NCBI GenBank assembly: GCA_001899235.1
Contig: MKVR01000050.1
Span: 22,871-86,870 of the forward strand
Length of the DNA stretch: 64,000 nt
DNA from: Nitrosospira sp. 56-18
Lineage (GTDB): Bacteria > Pseudomonadota > Gammaproteobacteria > Burkholderiales > Nitrosomonadaceae
Direction: 5' to 3'
Made by a program: the position numbers and the translations under genes. Shown here piece by piece: positions 1 through 10,513 of this stretch. Under the pieces are notes generated by a model. The model was not told the DNA's origin and did no database searches. It worked only from the letters and a program-made list of their open reading frames with translations. Numbering within the stretch: the first letter of the stretch is position 1; each line of letters begins with the position of its first letter.

Positions 1-823
1 GGTTTGCCTCGATCTCCCGGCGCATTTTTTGCACATCTCCATCAGCCACGCCCAACAATCGGGCGAATTCCTCGTCAACGTCCGGCAACCTGGGCGATTC
101 GACACCATTCAGCCTTACTTCAAATGTCACCGCTTTTCCCGCGATCTCCTTCCCATGATAGTCTGCAGGGAAAACAACTTCAAACGTTTTGCTCTGGCCG
201 GCGCCCATGCCGGCCAGCGGTGCTTCGAAGTCCTTGAGAAGCCTGCCCTCGCCCAGCACGAGGGTAAAATTCTCTGCCTTGCCGCCCGCAAATTCCGCTC
301 CGTCCACCAAGCCCTGGTAATCGATATTGATACGGTCTCCCGCCGCCGCCGGCCGGTTCGCCGGTTCGTACTGAACCCGCTGCTTGCGCAATGTTTCCAC
401 TGTCTGGTCGACATCGCTCTCCGTAACCTTTACTACGGGTTTTTCTATCCGAACATGAGCCAGATCACCCAACACCACCTCGGGATAGACTTCAAATGTT
501 GCACTAAATTCAAGATCCGAAGTTTTGCCTTCAGCCTGCTTTGGCTCAAAGCGAGGATAACCCGCCACCCGGAGATTCCCCTCACGCACTGCCTCGCTGA
601 AATTGCTTTTCAGCACATCGCCGAGCACCTCCTGCCGCACCTGGGATCCATACTGCTGAGCAACGATTTTCAATGGGACTTTTCCCGGGCGAAAACCGTG
701 TATTCTTGCCGTATGCGCCAATTTCTTCAGGCGATTTTCGACTTCTGCCTCGATTTTCTCCTGAGGGATCGAAACGCTAAGGCGACGCTCAAGCGCGCCA
801 AGGTCTTCGATATTCGATTGCAT
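1..823 (-). CDS. tig: Trigger factor, C-terminal part cut by window edge
   Basis: Ribosome-associated chaperone and peptidyl-prolyl isomerase that meets nascent chains at the exit tunnel. About 274 codons are visible. The N-terminal ribosome-binding region carries the family signature GFRPGKVP near residue 45, and the FKBP-like domain runs roughly from residue 155 to 240 (DRINIDYQGLVDGAEF). The C-terminal chaperone domain runs off the left edge. The ATG at 823 is preceded by AGGGA with 6 bases spacing. A second, out-of-frame ATG lies 5 bases upstream. A tRNA-Leu gene lies upstream on the same strand. Identification is confident; only the 3' end is missing. Confidence 0.95.
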   Translation of the reverse strand, partial: MQSNIEDLGALERRLSVSIPQEKIEAEVENRLKKLAHTARIHGFRPGKVPLKIVAQQYGSQVRQEVLGDVLKSNFSEAVREGNLRVAGYPRFEPKQAEGKTSDLEFSATFEVYPEVVLGDLAHVRIEKPVVKVTESDVDQTVETLRKQRVQYEPANRPAAAGDRINIDYQGLVDGAEFAGGKAENFTLVLGEGRLLKDFEAPLAGMGAGQSKTFEVVFPADYHGKEIAGKAVTFEVRLNGVESPRLPDVDEEFARLLGVADGDVQKMRREIEAN

Positions 824-940
824 TGCATTTCCCTGATTGATTGAGTGTTATTCCGCTTCCGCGCTTAATCCCAACGGCCTTGTCTTCGACGCGCCAGCCA
901 TATCATTGGCGATATGCGCCCGCCAGTGCCGCGATTCCGT

Positions 941-1025
<85 letters not shown>

Positions 1026-1116
1026 TCGCCGCTTTCCTGCTGGTGCCTCAGCAACCTCTGAACGACAACTGAACTGCATGGGAGGGTTTTCGAATGATTC
1101 CAAGATTCCCTGATCG

Positions 1117-1122
1117 ATTATA
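1117..1122 (-). promoter_or_regulatory. Possible -10 box for the tRNA-Leu transcript
   Basis: A perfect TATAAT is present on the minus strand about 90 bases upstream of the tRNA. No good -35 box is seen at the right spacing (CTGCGG), so the assignment rests on the -10 match alone. Confidence 0.35.
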
Positions 1123-1160
1123 CCTTTTTCTCCGGGCTGCCGCAGCCACACCGGAAAGCG

Positions 1161-1925
1161 CTAACAAAACACTGTTCTGCCGCTGACAGCTCTACTATCG
1201 GGACCGATGAGATACAGGTAAAGCGAGGTCAGGTCCTGAGGATCTCGCATCGTCTGCTTTATTTCCCCCGGATGGGTGCGCGCCCGTTGCGGACTGCGGA
1301 CAGGGCCGGGAATCAATGTATTGATCCGTAGATGCGGAACCATTTCCCATTCCTGGGCCTGGATCTTCACGAGCGCCTCCACGCCGGCCTTGGCAACGGC
1401 AAAAGCACCCCAGTATGCGGCCGGAGTATGTCCGTGAGTATCGGAGGTCATGACGACGCTGGCGTCCGCCGACGCTTTTAACAGTGGAAAACACGCGCGA
1501 GTAAGCGCAAATGGCGAAATCAGATTGACACGCAGAGATACATGCCATTGCTCGAACGTCTGATTATTCAAGGGACTCAAGCCAGGCAACAACGCGGCAT
1601 TATGCAGAATGCCATCCAGCCTGCCCAACTGGAGCTTGATCGCCTGGGCAAGCGCGTCAAAATCCTTCGTGCCGGCATTCTCCAAATCAAGCGGAAAAAT
1701 TGCGGGCTGTATTCCGCCGGCCTGCTCGATATCATCATACACCTGCTCCAGTTTTCCGACATTGCGTCCATGAAGGATGACGGTAGCTCCATGCACCGCA
1801 AATGCGAGGGCGGCCGCGCGGCCCAGCCCCTGTCCCGCCCCGGTGACGAGAATAACGCGGTCCCTGAGCAAGTCCCTGGATGGTCGATAATCGGTCAAAT
1901 CCGGAATGGGTGGAGATTCACTCAT
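1161..1925 (-). CDS. YciK-like short-chain dehydrogenase/reductase with Tyr-to-Phe change
   Basis: Classical-SDR fold protein of 254 residues resembling E. coli YciK. The Rossmann motif TGAGQGLG is at 28-35, HNAALLPG follows near 108, and an active-site Ser is at 161. Where YciK has WGAYAASK, this protein has WGAFAVAK: the catalytic Tyr of YxxxK is Phe175, while Lys179 is kept. The codon at 1401-1403 reads TTT on the minus strand. NAD(P) binding is likely but normal SDR catalysis is doubtful. The start at MSESPP is chosen for family length; another in-frame ATG lies 8 codons upstream. It follows hpnD on the same strand. Confidence 0.8.
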   Translation of the reverse strand: MSESPPIPDLTDYRPSRDLLRDRVILVTGAGQGLGRAAALAFAVHGATVILHGRNVGKLEQVYDDIEQAGGIQPAIFPLDLENAGTKDFDALAQAIKLQLGRLDGILHNAALLPGLSPLNNQTFEQWHVSLRVNLISPFALTRACFPLLKASADASVVMTSDTHGHTPAAYWGAFAVAKAGVEALVKIQAQEWEMVPHLRINTLIPGPVRSPQRARTHPGEIKQTMRDPQDLTSLYLYLIGPDSRAVSGRTVFC

Positions 1926-2001
1926 GAACAGACGCCCCATCCATAGCATTTCCGGACGAGATGCCGCCCATATGGAAAACGAATCCTGGATCTCATCCTC
2001 G

Positions 2002-2037
2002 ATTTATCCTATTTATCCTATTTATCCCATTTATCCC
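2002..2037. repeat. Four tandem copies of a 9-bp unit (ATTTATCCY)
   Basis: Four back-to-back 9-base units, two ATTTATCCT and two ATTTATCCC. The last unit covers the stop codon of hpnD. Slippage here could alter the end of that gene without harming its core. Confidence 0.9.
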
Positions 2038-2876
2038 TTGAGCCAGGTAGCCCATGCTATCCAGAGCTTGCGCACAGGCGTAAGACTCATACGCTGCCGC
2101 ATGACATGACAACCGTCTTCCCTGATCTCTTTCAGCAGCGTCCGATAAATGGCCGCCATGATGATTCCCGCCCGCTGGTTTTTACGGTCTTCCGCAGGCA
2201 GCGCATCGAAAGCGCTGATGTAATAGCTCTCCGCCCGCTCGATCTGGAATTCCATCATTCGCCGGAAGCCGTCGGTCTCTCGTGAATGAAGTATGTCCTC
2301 ATCGGTCACGCCAAATCGCGCCAATTCGTCCTGCGGCAGATAAATACGATCCCGGCGGGCATCTTCTCCGACGTCACGTATGATATTGGTAAGCTGAAAA
2401 GCCAGGCCCAGATCCTGCGCATATTTCAAGGTTTCGGGATTGCTATATCCGAATATTTCGGCGGAGCATAAGCCGACCACGCTCGCCACATGGTAGCAGT
2501 AAAGCCTCAGGGTCTCGAAATCGGCATAGCGGTTGTAATCGAGATCCATTTCCATTCCATCAATGATCTGATTCAACCGTTCCGCTGTCAGATTGAACGA
2601 GCCCGCCACTTCCGCCAAAGCCCTGGCCACCGGATGGCTGGGCTTGTTTCCTGCGGTGGCATCAAATATGGCGGCGGTTTCCTGTCGCCACCAGGCGAGC
2701 TTCGCCCGCGCTACCGACACATCGGTGCACTCATCCACCACGTCATCCACCTCTCGGCAAAAAGCGTAGAGCGCCGTAATGGCGCGACGCTTTTCCGAGG
2801 GCAGATAAAGAAAACTGTAGTAGAAACTGGAACCGCTCTGGATCGCCTTTTCCTGGCAATACTGATCTGGAGTCAT
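2031..2876 (-). CDS. hpnD: Presqualene diphosphate synthase HpnD (squalene/phytoene synthase family)
   Basis: Condenses two farnesyl diphosphates to presqualene diphosphate, an early step to squalene and hopanoids. The 281-residue protein has both Asp-rich metal-binding motifs: CREVDDVVDE near 40-49 and QLTNIIRDVGEDARRD near 166-181, followed by RIYLP. Length and the opening YCQEKA are typical of HpnD rather than plant-type squalene synthase. The usual partners hpnC and hpnE are not next to it here. Phytoene synthase is the alternative, less likely in a non-carotenoid betaproteobacterium. Confidence 0.85.
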   Translation of the reverse strand: MTPDQYCQEKAIQSGSSFYYSFLYLPSEKRRAITALYAFCREVDDVVDECTDVSVARAKLAWWRQETAAIFDATAGNKPSHPVARALAEVAGSFNLTAERLNQIIDGMEMDLDYNRYADFETLRLYCYHVASVVGLCSAEIFGYSNPETLKYAQDLGLAFQLTNIIRDVGEDARRDRIYLPQDELARFGVTDEDILHSRETDGFRRMMEFQIERAESYYISAFDALPAEDRKNQRAGIIMAAIYRTLLKEIREDGCHVMRQRMSLTPVRKLWIAWATWLKG

Positions 2877-3185
2877 ATAAATAAAGATGCCCGATAGCCC
2901 CGTTCCGACGTGGGGTGGCTTATGTTCGGCCGCTGCCGGCGGCCTGCAGCGGAGGAGCGATGTCCGTCAGTAGTCGCGGCTGGCCAGGGCCTGTTGACAC
3001 CTGTTTCGCGAAGATTGCCGGATTTACTCAAAATTTCCCGGTGGCAGCTCTCATGAACCCCTGATGGGATTTCTGATGACTTCGGATTATAAGGATTATA
3101 AGTGAGCAGGCGAATATTCGTAAATTCTCCCCTGGATGAACTGAAGTCATGAAGTCCGTATATACATACCAGGCATGCCTATTTC
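2877..3185. other. Intergenic stretch between hpnD start and groEL terminator
   Basis: I see no convincing coding sequence here. It should hold the hpnD promoter. At 2990-3010 a 21-base string (CCTGTTGACACCTGTTTCGCG) recurs with two changes at 32016-32036. Confidence 0.5.
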
Positions 3186-3212
3186 AAAAAAAACCCCGCC
3201 GCAGCGGGGTTT
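3186..3212 (-). terminator. Rho-independent terminator of groESL
   Basis: On the minus strand, AAACCCCGC and GCGGGGTTT form a GC-rich hairpin with a 4-base loop, followed by eight T residues. It lies about 30 bases past the groEL stop. Confidence 0.9.
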
Positions 3213-3244
3213 CCTGCATATCGAGCAAGATGGAATGCGCGAAA

Positions 3245-4912
<1,668 letters not shown>

Positions 4913-4952
4913 CTAATTTCCAGAAAATGTTGTGTAAGTCGCCGCTGGCCAA

Positions 4953-5243
4953 TCAGCCTTCGATTACGCCCATGATGTCTTCTTCCCGCATCACCAGGAG
5001 TTCATCGCCCGACACCTTGACCGTCTGCCCCGAATATTTGCCAAAGAGCACTCTATCTCCTACCTTCACTTCCAGTGGACGAACGCTGCCATCATCACCG
5101 ACCTTGCCTTTGCCCACTGCGACGATTTCGCCTTGATCAGGCTTCTCCGCGGCACTATCGGGTATGACGATGCCAGAAGCAGTTTTACGTTCTTCTTCCA
5201 GCCGCTTGACAATAACGCGGTCATGCAAGGGACGAATTTGCAT
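4953..5243 (-). CDS. groES: Co-chaperonin GroES (Hsp10)
   Basis: Heptameric lid of the GroEL chamber. The 96-residue protein has the canonical start [14 protein letters not shown], the mobile-loop region [15 protein letters not shown], and the end [12 protein letters not shown]. It is the first gene of the groESL operon. The leader upstream carries a CIRCE inverted repeat and a promoter fitting both sigma-70 and sigma-32 patterns. Confidence 0.99.
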   Translation of the reverse strand: MQIRPLHDRVIVKRLEEERKTASGIVIPDSAAEKPDQGEIVAVGKGKVGDDGSVRPLEVKVGDRVLFGKYSGQTVKVSGDELLVMREEDIMGVIEG

Positions 5244-5342
5244 ATTTCTTTCTCCTGTTGTTTAAGATGGGATTAACGATGAAAAGCTGCCGGAAAAGCT
5301 GATATTCTATAAAGCAAGCTTCCGGCGGGAGCTTGACTATTA

Positions 5343-5369
5343 TTAGCACTCACACTTGCCGAGTGCTAA
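5343..5369. promoter_or_regulatory. CIRCE operator (HrcA site)
   Basis: Perfect match to the consensus TTAGCACTC, nine bases, GAGTGCTAA. It overlaps the -10 region and start of the groES transcript. By family knowledge it is bound by the repressor HrcA; hrcA itself is not in the window. Confidence 0.97.
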
Positions 5370-5398
5370 TAATAGGGTTTCTCATGCTGAATTTCAAG
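5369..5398 (-). promoter_or_regulatory. groESL promoter (sigma-70/sigma-32 type)
   Basis: On the minus strand, TTGAAA (5392-5397) is followed by 17 bases and TATTAT (5369-5374), a good sigma-70 pair. The same stretch reads CTTGAAA, 14 bases, CCCTATTAT, close to the sigma-32 heat-shock pattern. The -10 abuts the CIRCE element. Confidence 0.75.
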
Positions 5399-5551
5399 TA
5401 GATGGACAATAAATACCTCTACGGCCATAGCCGGAAGGCGACTTGGCGCTCTTACATCCGGATGAGTCAGTGGTAAATGCCCCATAGGAATTACCGTGAG
5501 CAAACCCATGCGCCGCATTATTCCTGTTGCAAAGGAGCAGGTCACCGGCTC

Positions 5552-7066
5552 ATGCCTGTCAGGTTCGAACATGTGAGACAAGTACTGAAATTGCTCAAAC
5601 TGGCGATTTCGCTGCTTGTAGCGTTTCTTCTCCCGCCTCTGCACGCTTTTTCCAGCGAATTGCCGCCATCCGTCAGCCAGGCGCTACGGCGGGCAGCCAT
5701 TCCTGAATCCGCGACAGGAGTATATGTTCATGAAATCGGCGCGGGCAGGCCGCTGATTGCCTTGAATGCCGGCAGGGCAATGAATCCTGCATCCGTAATG
5801 AAGCTCCTCACGACTTTCGCGGGACTCGAAATGCTGGGACCGGCTTATACGTGGAAAACCGAGCTGTACGCGAACGGCATCATGAATGGCGACACTCTGC
5901 AGGGCGACCTGGTCATCAAGGGGTATGGCGACCCCAAGCTCAATCTCGAAAATTTCTGGCTCCTCACGCGGCGCCTGAGGCAAACGGGGTTGAGGGAGAT
6001 CACGGGAGATCTGATAGTCGATAACAGCTACTTCGATATTCCCCCCGGCGACCCGGCAGCGTTCGACGGAAAGCCCTACCGTGTCTACAACGTATTTCCA
6101 GAAGCGGTGATGGTCAATTACAAAACTCTTGCGCTGCGTCTCGTTCCGCAATCTGAAAGCAAGGCGGTTCGGGTCGTCATCGACCCCCTTCCCGACCTGC
6201 TCGATCTAACCAATAACCTGAAGCTCACCAGTGGTAAATGCGACGCGTGGCGAGATGCGCTTGGCGCTGAAATCCAGGGAAATTTCACGAACGGCAACCG
6301 TGCTTCGATCGCGCTCAACGGCACCTATTCCTCCGACTGCGGGGAAAAAAACCTGCATCTCAGCCTGCACGACAGCCTTTCATATACTTTCGGTCTTTTC
6401 AAGCAATTCTGGATTGAACAAGGAGGGCTGTTTCGTGGAAAAGTACGGCCCGGCACCGCACCCCAGGGGCAATTCCCGCTGGAGACGCACGAATCTCCGC
6501 CGCTATCCGAAATCGTCCGCGACATCAATAAATTCAGCAATAATATCGCCGCGCGGCAACTCTATCTTGCTTTGGGGTCCAGGCGGCAGGAGGGAACGGA
6601 ACTCCCGTCCGGTCCGGACAGCGGCCAGTCCAGCGGCACACCCGCCACTTTGGCCAGATCGGAAACGGCAATCAGGCAATGGCTCGCGTCGAGGGATTTG
6701 AATTTTCCGGAACTGGTAATAGAGAACGGATCGGGGTTGTCGCGCAACGAGCGCATCAGCGCGGGCCACATCGGCAAGCTCCTGCTTCGGGCGTTCCAGA
6801 GTCCGGTGATGCCGGAATTCATTTCATCCCTGCCCATCACGGGAATCGACGGCACCATGAAAAAACGGCTGGAAGGCACAGCCGCGGCCCGGCAGGCTCA
6901 CATCAAGACGGGGTTGCTGGAGGGCGCAAGAACCATGGCCGGCTACATGCTGGACAAGGCTGGGAGACGGGTTGTGGTCGTGTTCTTCGTAAACCATCCC
7001 AGATCCGGCGACGCCCAGACCGCCATGGATGCATTACTGCAATGGGTTTACGAAAGCGGAAGATAG
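5552..7066 (+). CDS. dacB: D-alanyl-D-alanine carboxypeptidase/endopeptidase (PBP4, DacB)
   Basis: Periplasmic class C low-molecular-weight penicillin-binding protein that trims peptidoglycan peptides. About 504 residues from the chosen start, which gives a clean signal peptide (LKLLKLAISLLVAFLLPPLHAFS). All three active-site motifs are visible: SVMK at about 81-84, SNN at about 329-331 and KTG at about 452-454. An ATG 75 bases upstream is also in frame, but would put a polar extension before the signal peptide. AAGGAG lies 14 bases before the chosen ATG, rather far. It converges on trpE. Confidence 0.92.
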   Translation: MPVRFEHVRQVLKLLKLAISLLVAFLLPPLHAFSSELPPSVSQALRRAAIPESATGVYVHEIGAGRPLIALNAGRAMNPASVMKLLTTFAGLEMLGPAYTWKTELYANGIMNGDTLQGDLVIKGYGDPKLNLENFWLLTRRLRQTGLREITGDLIVDNSYFDIPPGDPAAFDGKPYRVYNVFPEAVMVNYKTLALRLVPQSESKAVRVVIDPLPDLLDLTNNLKLTSGKCDAWRDALGAEIQGNFTNGNRASIALNGTYSSDCGEKNLHLSLHDSLSYTFGLFKQFWIEQGGLFRGKVRPGTAPQGQFPLETHESPPLSEIVRDINKFSNNIAARQLYLALGSRRQEGTELPSGPDSGQSSGTPATLARSETAIRQWLASRDLNFPELVIENGSGLSRNERISAGHIGKLLLRAFQSPVMPEFISSLPITGIDGTMKKRLEGTAAARQAHIKTGLLEGARTMAGYMLDKAGRRVVVVFFVNHPRSGDAQTAMDALLQWVYESGR

Positions 7067-7120
7067 GAGATCAGGACATCAGCCGTCATCGTTGCCATGG
7101 ATGAGCCCACTCGATTCATC

Positions 7121-7160
7121 GAAGAGGCCCTTGCCGGGCTGAAAAGCACGGCCTCTTTTA
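7121..7160 (+). terminator. Hairpin between convergent dacB and trpE
   Basis: AAGAGGCC and GGCCTCTT form an 8-bp stem with a 20-base loop, followed by a short T run. It overlaps the trpE stop. It probably ends dacB transcription; the loop is long and the T run short. Confidence 0.5.
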
Positions 7161-8639
7161 GCCGATTTTCGTATCCAGGCCCATCTCCGCTATTTCGGCG
7201 GCCCGAAGCAGCGCCTTGGCCTTATTTTGCGTCTCGACCCACTCGTTTATCGGGACCGAATCGGCAACGATACCTGCCCCGGCCTGTACATGCAGCTTTC
7301 CATCCTTGATTATGCCGGTACGAATCGCAATGGCGAGATCCATGTCTCCGTTGAATCCGAGATACCCTACCGCACCCGCGTAAATCCCCCGTTTGGAAAC
7401 TTCCAGTTCGTCGATGATCTGCATGGCGCGCACCTTCGGCGCGCCGCTTACCGTGCCTGCGGGAAAGGTGGCGCGCAGCACGTCCATCGCACCAAGCCTC
7501 GGTTTCAGCTTTCCATCCACGTTGGAAACGATGTGCATCACATGCGAGTAATGCTCGATTTTCATGTTTTCCGTCACCTTCACCGTACCCACTTGCGCAA
7601 CGCGCCCGATATCATTTCGCCCGAGATCCATCAGCATCACATGCTCGGCTCGCTCTTTAGGGTCCGCCAGTAAATCCTCGGATAGCGCCGCATCCTCCTG
7701 CAAAGTCTTGCCGCGCGGGCGGGTTCCGGCAATGGGCCGAACCGTGATGCTGTCTCCCTCGAGCCGCACCAGGATTTCCGGGGAAGCGCCGACCACCTGG
7801 CAGTCGCCGAAATCATAATAGAACATGTAAGGAGAAGGATTGAGGCTGCGCAGGGCACGGTACATCGCGAGCGGCGAGGCACTGTAAGCCCTACTCGTGC
7901 GCTGCGACAACACGACCTGCATGATGTCACCGTCAAAAATATAGCGCTTCGCGCGTTCCACCGCCTGGATGAAGTTCCCCTCGCTGAACTCCGAAGCTGT
8001 CTCCCCTGGCTCAGATGGCGCCTCGACCGGAATCTCCACAGGCTTGCGCAAATCGGCCAGCAATTGCTTGAGGCGGACCATTGCACTCCGGTATGCCTCC
8101 GACGGTCCTGTTTCCTGCGGGGCCGCATAGACGATGAGATAGAGTTTGCCTGCGAGATTGTCGACCACTGCGAGTTCTTCCGACAGCAATAGCAGTATGT
8201 CCGGGGAATCGATGGTATCGGGCCGGGCCTGGCCCGCGAGTTTTTTCTCGATATAGCGCACGGCGTCATAACCGAAATAACCGACCAGGCCACCGCAAAA
8301 ACGCGGCAGTGCGCCGTGCGGCGCAACCTTGAAACATGAAAGATAAGTCTCGATAAACGCCAGCGGGTCGGCGGCCTCGATTTCCTTTATCTTTGCGCCA
8401 TCCATGATGCGGATCAGGGTTCCACGCACCTCGATACGTGTCGACGCGGGAAGCCCCACAAACGAATAACGCCCAAAGCGCTCTCCTCCATGCACGGACT
8501 CGAGCAAATAGGAATATGGCTTGTTGGCTAATTTCAGATAAACGGACAGCGGCGTGTCGAGATCAGCGAAGGTCTCGAGCACGAGTGGAATGCGATTATA
8601 GCCTTGTGCCGCAAGGCTGTTGAATTCTGATTCAGTCAT
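7158..8639 (-). CDS. trpE: Anthranilate synthase component I
   Basis: Makes anthranilate from chorismate with ammonia supplied by TrpG, the first committed step of tryptophan synthesis. The 493-residue protein has the N-terminal Trp-feedback region with LLES near residue 46 and a chorismate-binding C-terminal half. That half includes RPIAGTRPRG, GRNDIGRVA and the signature PAGTVSGAPKVRAM. It is the third gene of an rpe-gph-trpE run typical of betaproteobacteria. The glutaminase partner trpG is not adjacent: downstream is convergent dacB. I see no leader-peptide attenuator upstream. Confidence 0.96.
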   Translation of the reverse strand: MTESEFNSLAAQGYNRIPLVLETFADLDTPLSVYLKLANKPYSYLLESVHGGERFGRYSFVGLPASTRIEVRGTLIRIMDGAKIKEIEAADPLAFIETYLSCFKVAPHGALPRFCGGLVGYFGYDAVRYIEKKLAGQARPDTIDSPDILLLLSEELAVVDNLAGKLYLIVYAAPQETGPSEAYRSAMVRLKQLLADLRKPVEIPVEAPSEPGETASEFSEGNFIQAVERAKRYIFDGDIMQVVLSQRTSRAYSASPLAMYRALRSLNPSPYMFYYDFGDCQVVGASPEILVRLEGDSITVRPIAGTRPRGKTLQEDAALSEDLLADPKERAEHVMLMDLGRNDIGRVAQVGTVKVTENMKIEHYSHVMHIVSNVDGKLKPRLGAMDVLRATFPAGTVSGAPKVRAMQIIDELEVSKRGIYAGAVGYLGFNGDMDLAIAIRTGIIKDGKLHVQAGAGIVADSVPINEWVETQNKAKALLRAAEIAEMGLDTKIG

Positions 8640-8780
8640 GGCGACTCCAGGAAACGGGAAAAGAAGATGGCAGGGCCAGGATTAAACGGGGGAGCGCCGC
8701 CAATGCAGAAAACGGCGCAGCCGGAAAATGGCGGCAACTCTGTAAGCTTCGATTCCGGTCTCAGAACTCATGACAGCGTA

Positions 8781-9509
8781 TTAGGAAGGTTTCCGGATCA
8801 ATCTCGCAGCATCAAGGATGGATAGGACAACAGCATCACAATCCAGCTCGCGCACGTCGCGGCCTTCATTGTATCCGTAGGGTACGCAGAAGATATGGCA
8901 GCCGGCGGCGCGCGCAGCCTCGGCATCGTTCAGGGAATCTCCGATCAGCAGCATTTCGGAGGGCAGAATGGCAAAATGGGTACACGCATGCAATAAGGGC
9001 ATGGGATCCGGCTTCTTTCTGGGCAAGCTATCGCCAGAGAGAGTGAGTTCGAAGTATTCGGCGAGGCCGGCAGCCCGGAGTAGCGGCAGGGTAAAAACTT
9101 CTGCCTTGTTGGTGACACAGGCAAGGTGAAAACCAGCCTCGCGCAAGATGTTCAGCCCATCGAGCACACCGGGATAAGGCCGGGTATTCACATATAGCGT
9201 TTTTGCGTATTCACGCTCATATATCGGCATGGCCCGCTCAAATAATTCTACGTTGGGCTCCTCATCGAAACTTCCGGTAAGCGCACGCTTCACCAGTTTT
9301 TGTACACCCTTGCCGATGTAGGATTGGATGGTCTCGAGTGGCAGTTCGCTTTTTCCCAATTCCCGCAGCATGCTATTGGCTGCCGCGGCCAGATCGGCTG
9401 CGGTGTCGAGCAGCGTGCCGTCCAGATCGATCATCACCGCTTTGACAGGCAATGAAAATTCCCCCGCAACCGCAGGTATATCCGCGATTGCGGAAAAGCT
9501 CTTGTTCAC
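8781..9509 (-). CDS. gph: Phosphoglycolate phosphatase (HAD family)
   Basis: Hydrolyses 2-phosphoglycolate formed by RuBisCO oxygenation or DNA repair. The 242-residue protein has HAD motif I as DLDGTLLDTAADL near 28-40, motif II Thr/Ser in VTNKAE, and motif III/IV in KKPDPMPLLHA and IGDSLNDAEAARAAG. The start is GTG at 9509 with GAGGA eight bases upstream. It lies between rpe and trpE; the rpe-gph pairing supports the phosphoglycolate assignment over other HAD hydrolases. Confidence 0.93.
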   Translation of the reverse strand: MNKSFSAIADIPAVAGEFSLPVKAVMIDLDGTLLDTAADLAAAANSMLRELGKSELPLETIQSYIGKGVQKLVKRALTGSFDEEPNVELFERAMPIYEREYAKTLYVNTRPYPGVLDGLNILREAGFHLACVTNKAEVFTLPLLRAAGLAEYFELTLSGDSLPRKKPDPMPLLHACTHFAILPSEMLLIGDSLNDAEAARAAGCHIFCVPYGYNEGRDVRELDCDAVVLSILDAARLIRKPS

Positions 9510-9624
9510 TTGGTATGTCCTCAGGTCAAATACTGATAGCCGAATAAAAAAATTTTACCGCTTCATGCAATGCGGAAATGTATCTCTGAAAATGATGTCC
9601 TTTCTCTTCCTGGCTGGAACCGGA

Positions 9625-10308
9625 TCAAACCTTTGCCAGCTCCGCCCGGAAAGCCGCCAGAACCGAGTCATAGCGATGTGGGTCGCTATCCTTCCCCGCA
9701 CCGTAGATGGCGGAACCCGCAACAAAAGTATCGGCGCCCGCCCGCGCGATCTTCGCAATATTGTCTACCTTGACCCCGCCATCGATTTCCAAAAGAATAT
9801 CCCTGCCCGAGTCATCGATGCGCTTGCGGACTGCAGCTAGTTTTCGCAGGGCTTCGGGAATGAACTGTTGTCCTCCAAAACCGGGGTTGACGGACATTAT
9901 CAGCACCAGGTCCAGCTTATCCAGCACGTGATCGAGGTAATCCAGGGGGGTTGCGGGATTGAATACCAGCCCGGCCTTGCATCCCTGCTCCTTGATAAGC
10001 CCGATGGTACGATCTATATGCCTTGTCGCTTCGGGATGAAAGGAAATGATATTTGCGCCAGCCTTGGCAAAATCGGGAACGATGCGATCTACCGGCTCGA
10101 CCATCAGGTGCACATCGATAATCGCGTCGGTTACGGGACGGATCGCTTCGCAAACAAGAGGGCCGATGGTGAGATTGGGCACATAATGGTTATCCATCAC
10201 GTCAAAATGGATGAAATCGGCTCCGGAAGCGATAACGGCTGTAATTTCATCGCCCAATTTGGCAAAGTTTGCGGAAAGAATACTTGGAGCAATGCGATAA
10301 TTAGCCAT
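9625..10308 (-). CDS. rpe: Ribulose-phosphate 3-epimerase
   Basis: Interconverts ribulose 5-phosphate and xylulose 5-phosphate in the pentose phosphate and Calvin cycles. The 227-residue TIM barrel has [14 protein letters not shown] at the start, [22 protein letters not shown], the metal/active-site Asp in [10 protein letters not shown], and the phosphate-binding [12 protein letters not shown]. It is first in the rpe-gph-trpE run and is divergent from apaG. Confidence 0.98.
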   Translation of the reverse strand: MANYRIAPSILSANFAKLGDEITAVIASGADFIHFDVMDNHYVPNLTIGPLVCEAIRPVTDAIIDVHLMVEPVDRIVPDFAKAGANIISFHPEATRHIDRTIGLIKEQGCKAGLVFNPATPLDYLDHVLDKLDLVLIMSVNPGFGGQQFIPEALRKLAAVRKRIDDSGRDILLEIDGGVKVDNIAKIARAGADTFVAGSAIYGAGKDSDPHRYDSVLAAFRAELAKV

Positions 10309-10513
10309 GGACAGCTTCCTTTATGGTCAAAGATGGGTCAAAGGCTCCATTTTAACCATAAATGAATGGCGTCGCATGCCAACAGGTTGAAAGGCTGTAC
10401 TTTATCTGCCTGGGGAGTTTTACCTTCCTTTTTCCGCTTCTCTGGATGGATCGGAAAACCTTGGCCTTGCCCCCGCTCTTGCCGTCAGGCAAAAAATAGT
10501 GTGCAATGTAATC

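Noticed and set aside
29-844. Long plus-strand open frame of 271 codons opposite trigger factor
   Set aside because: It is the antisense of tig, whose protein is clearly recognisable on the minus strand.
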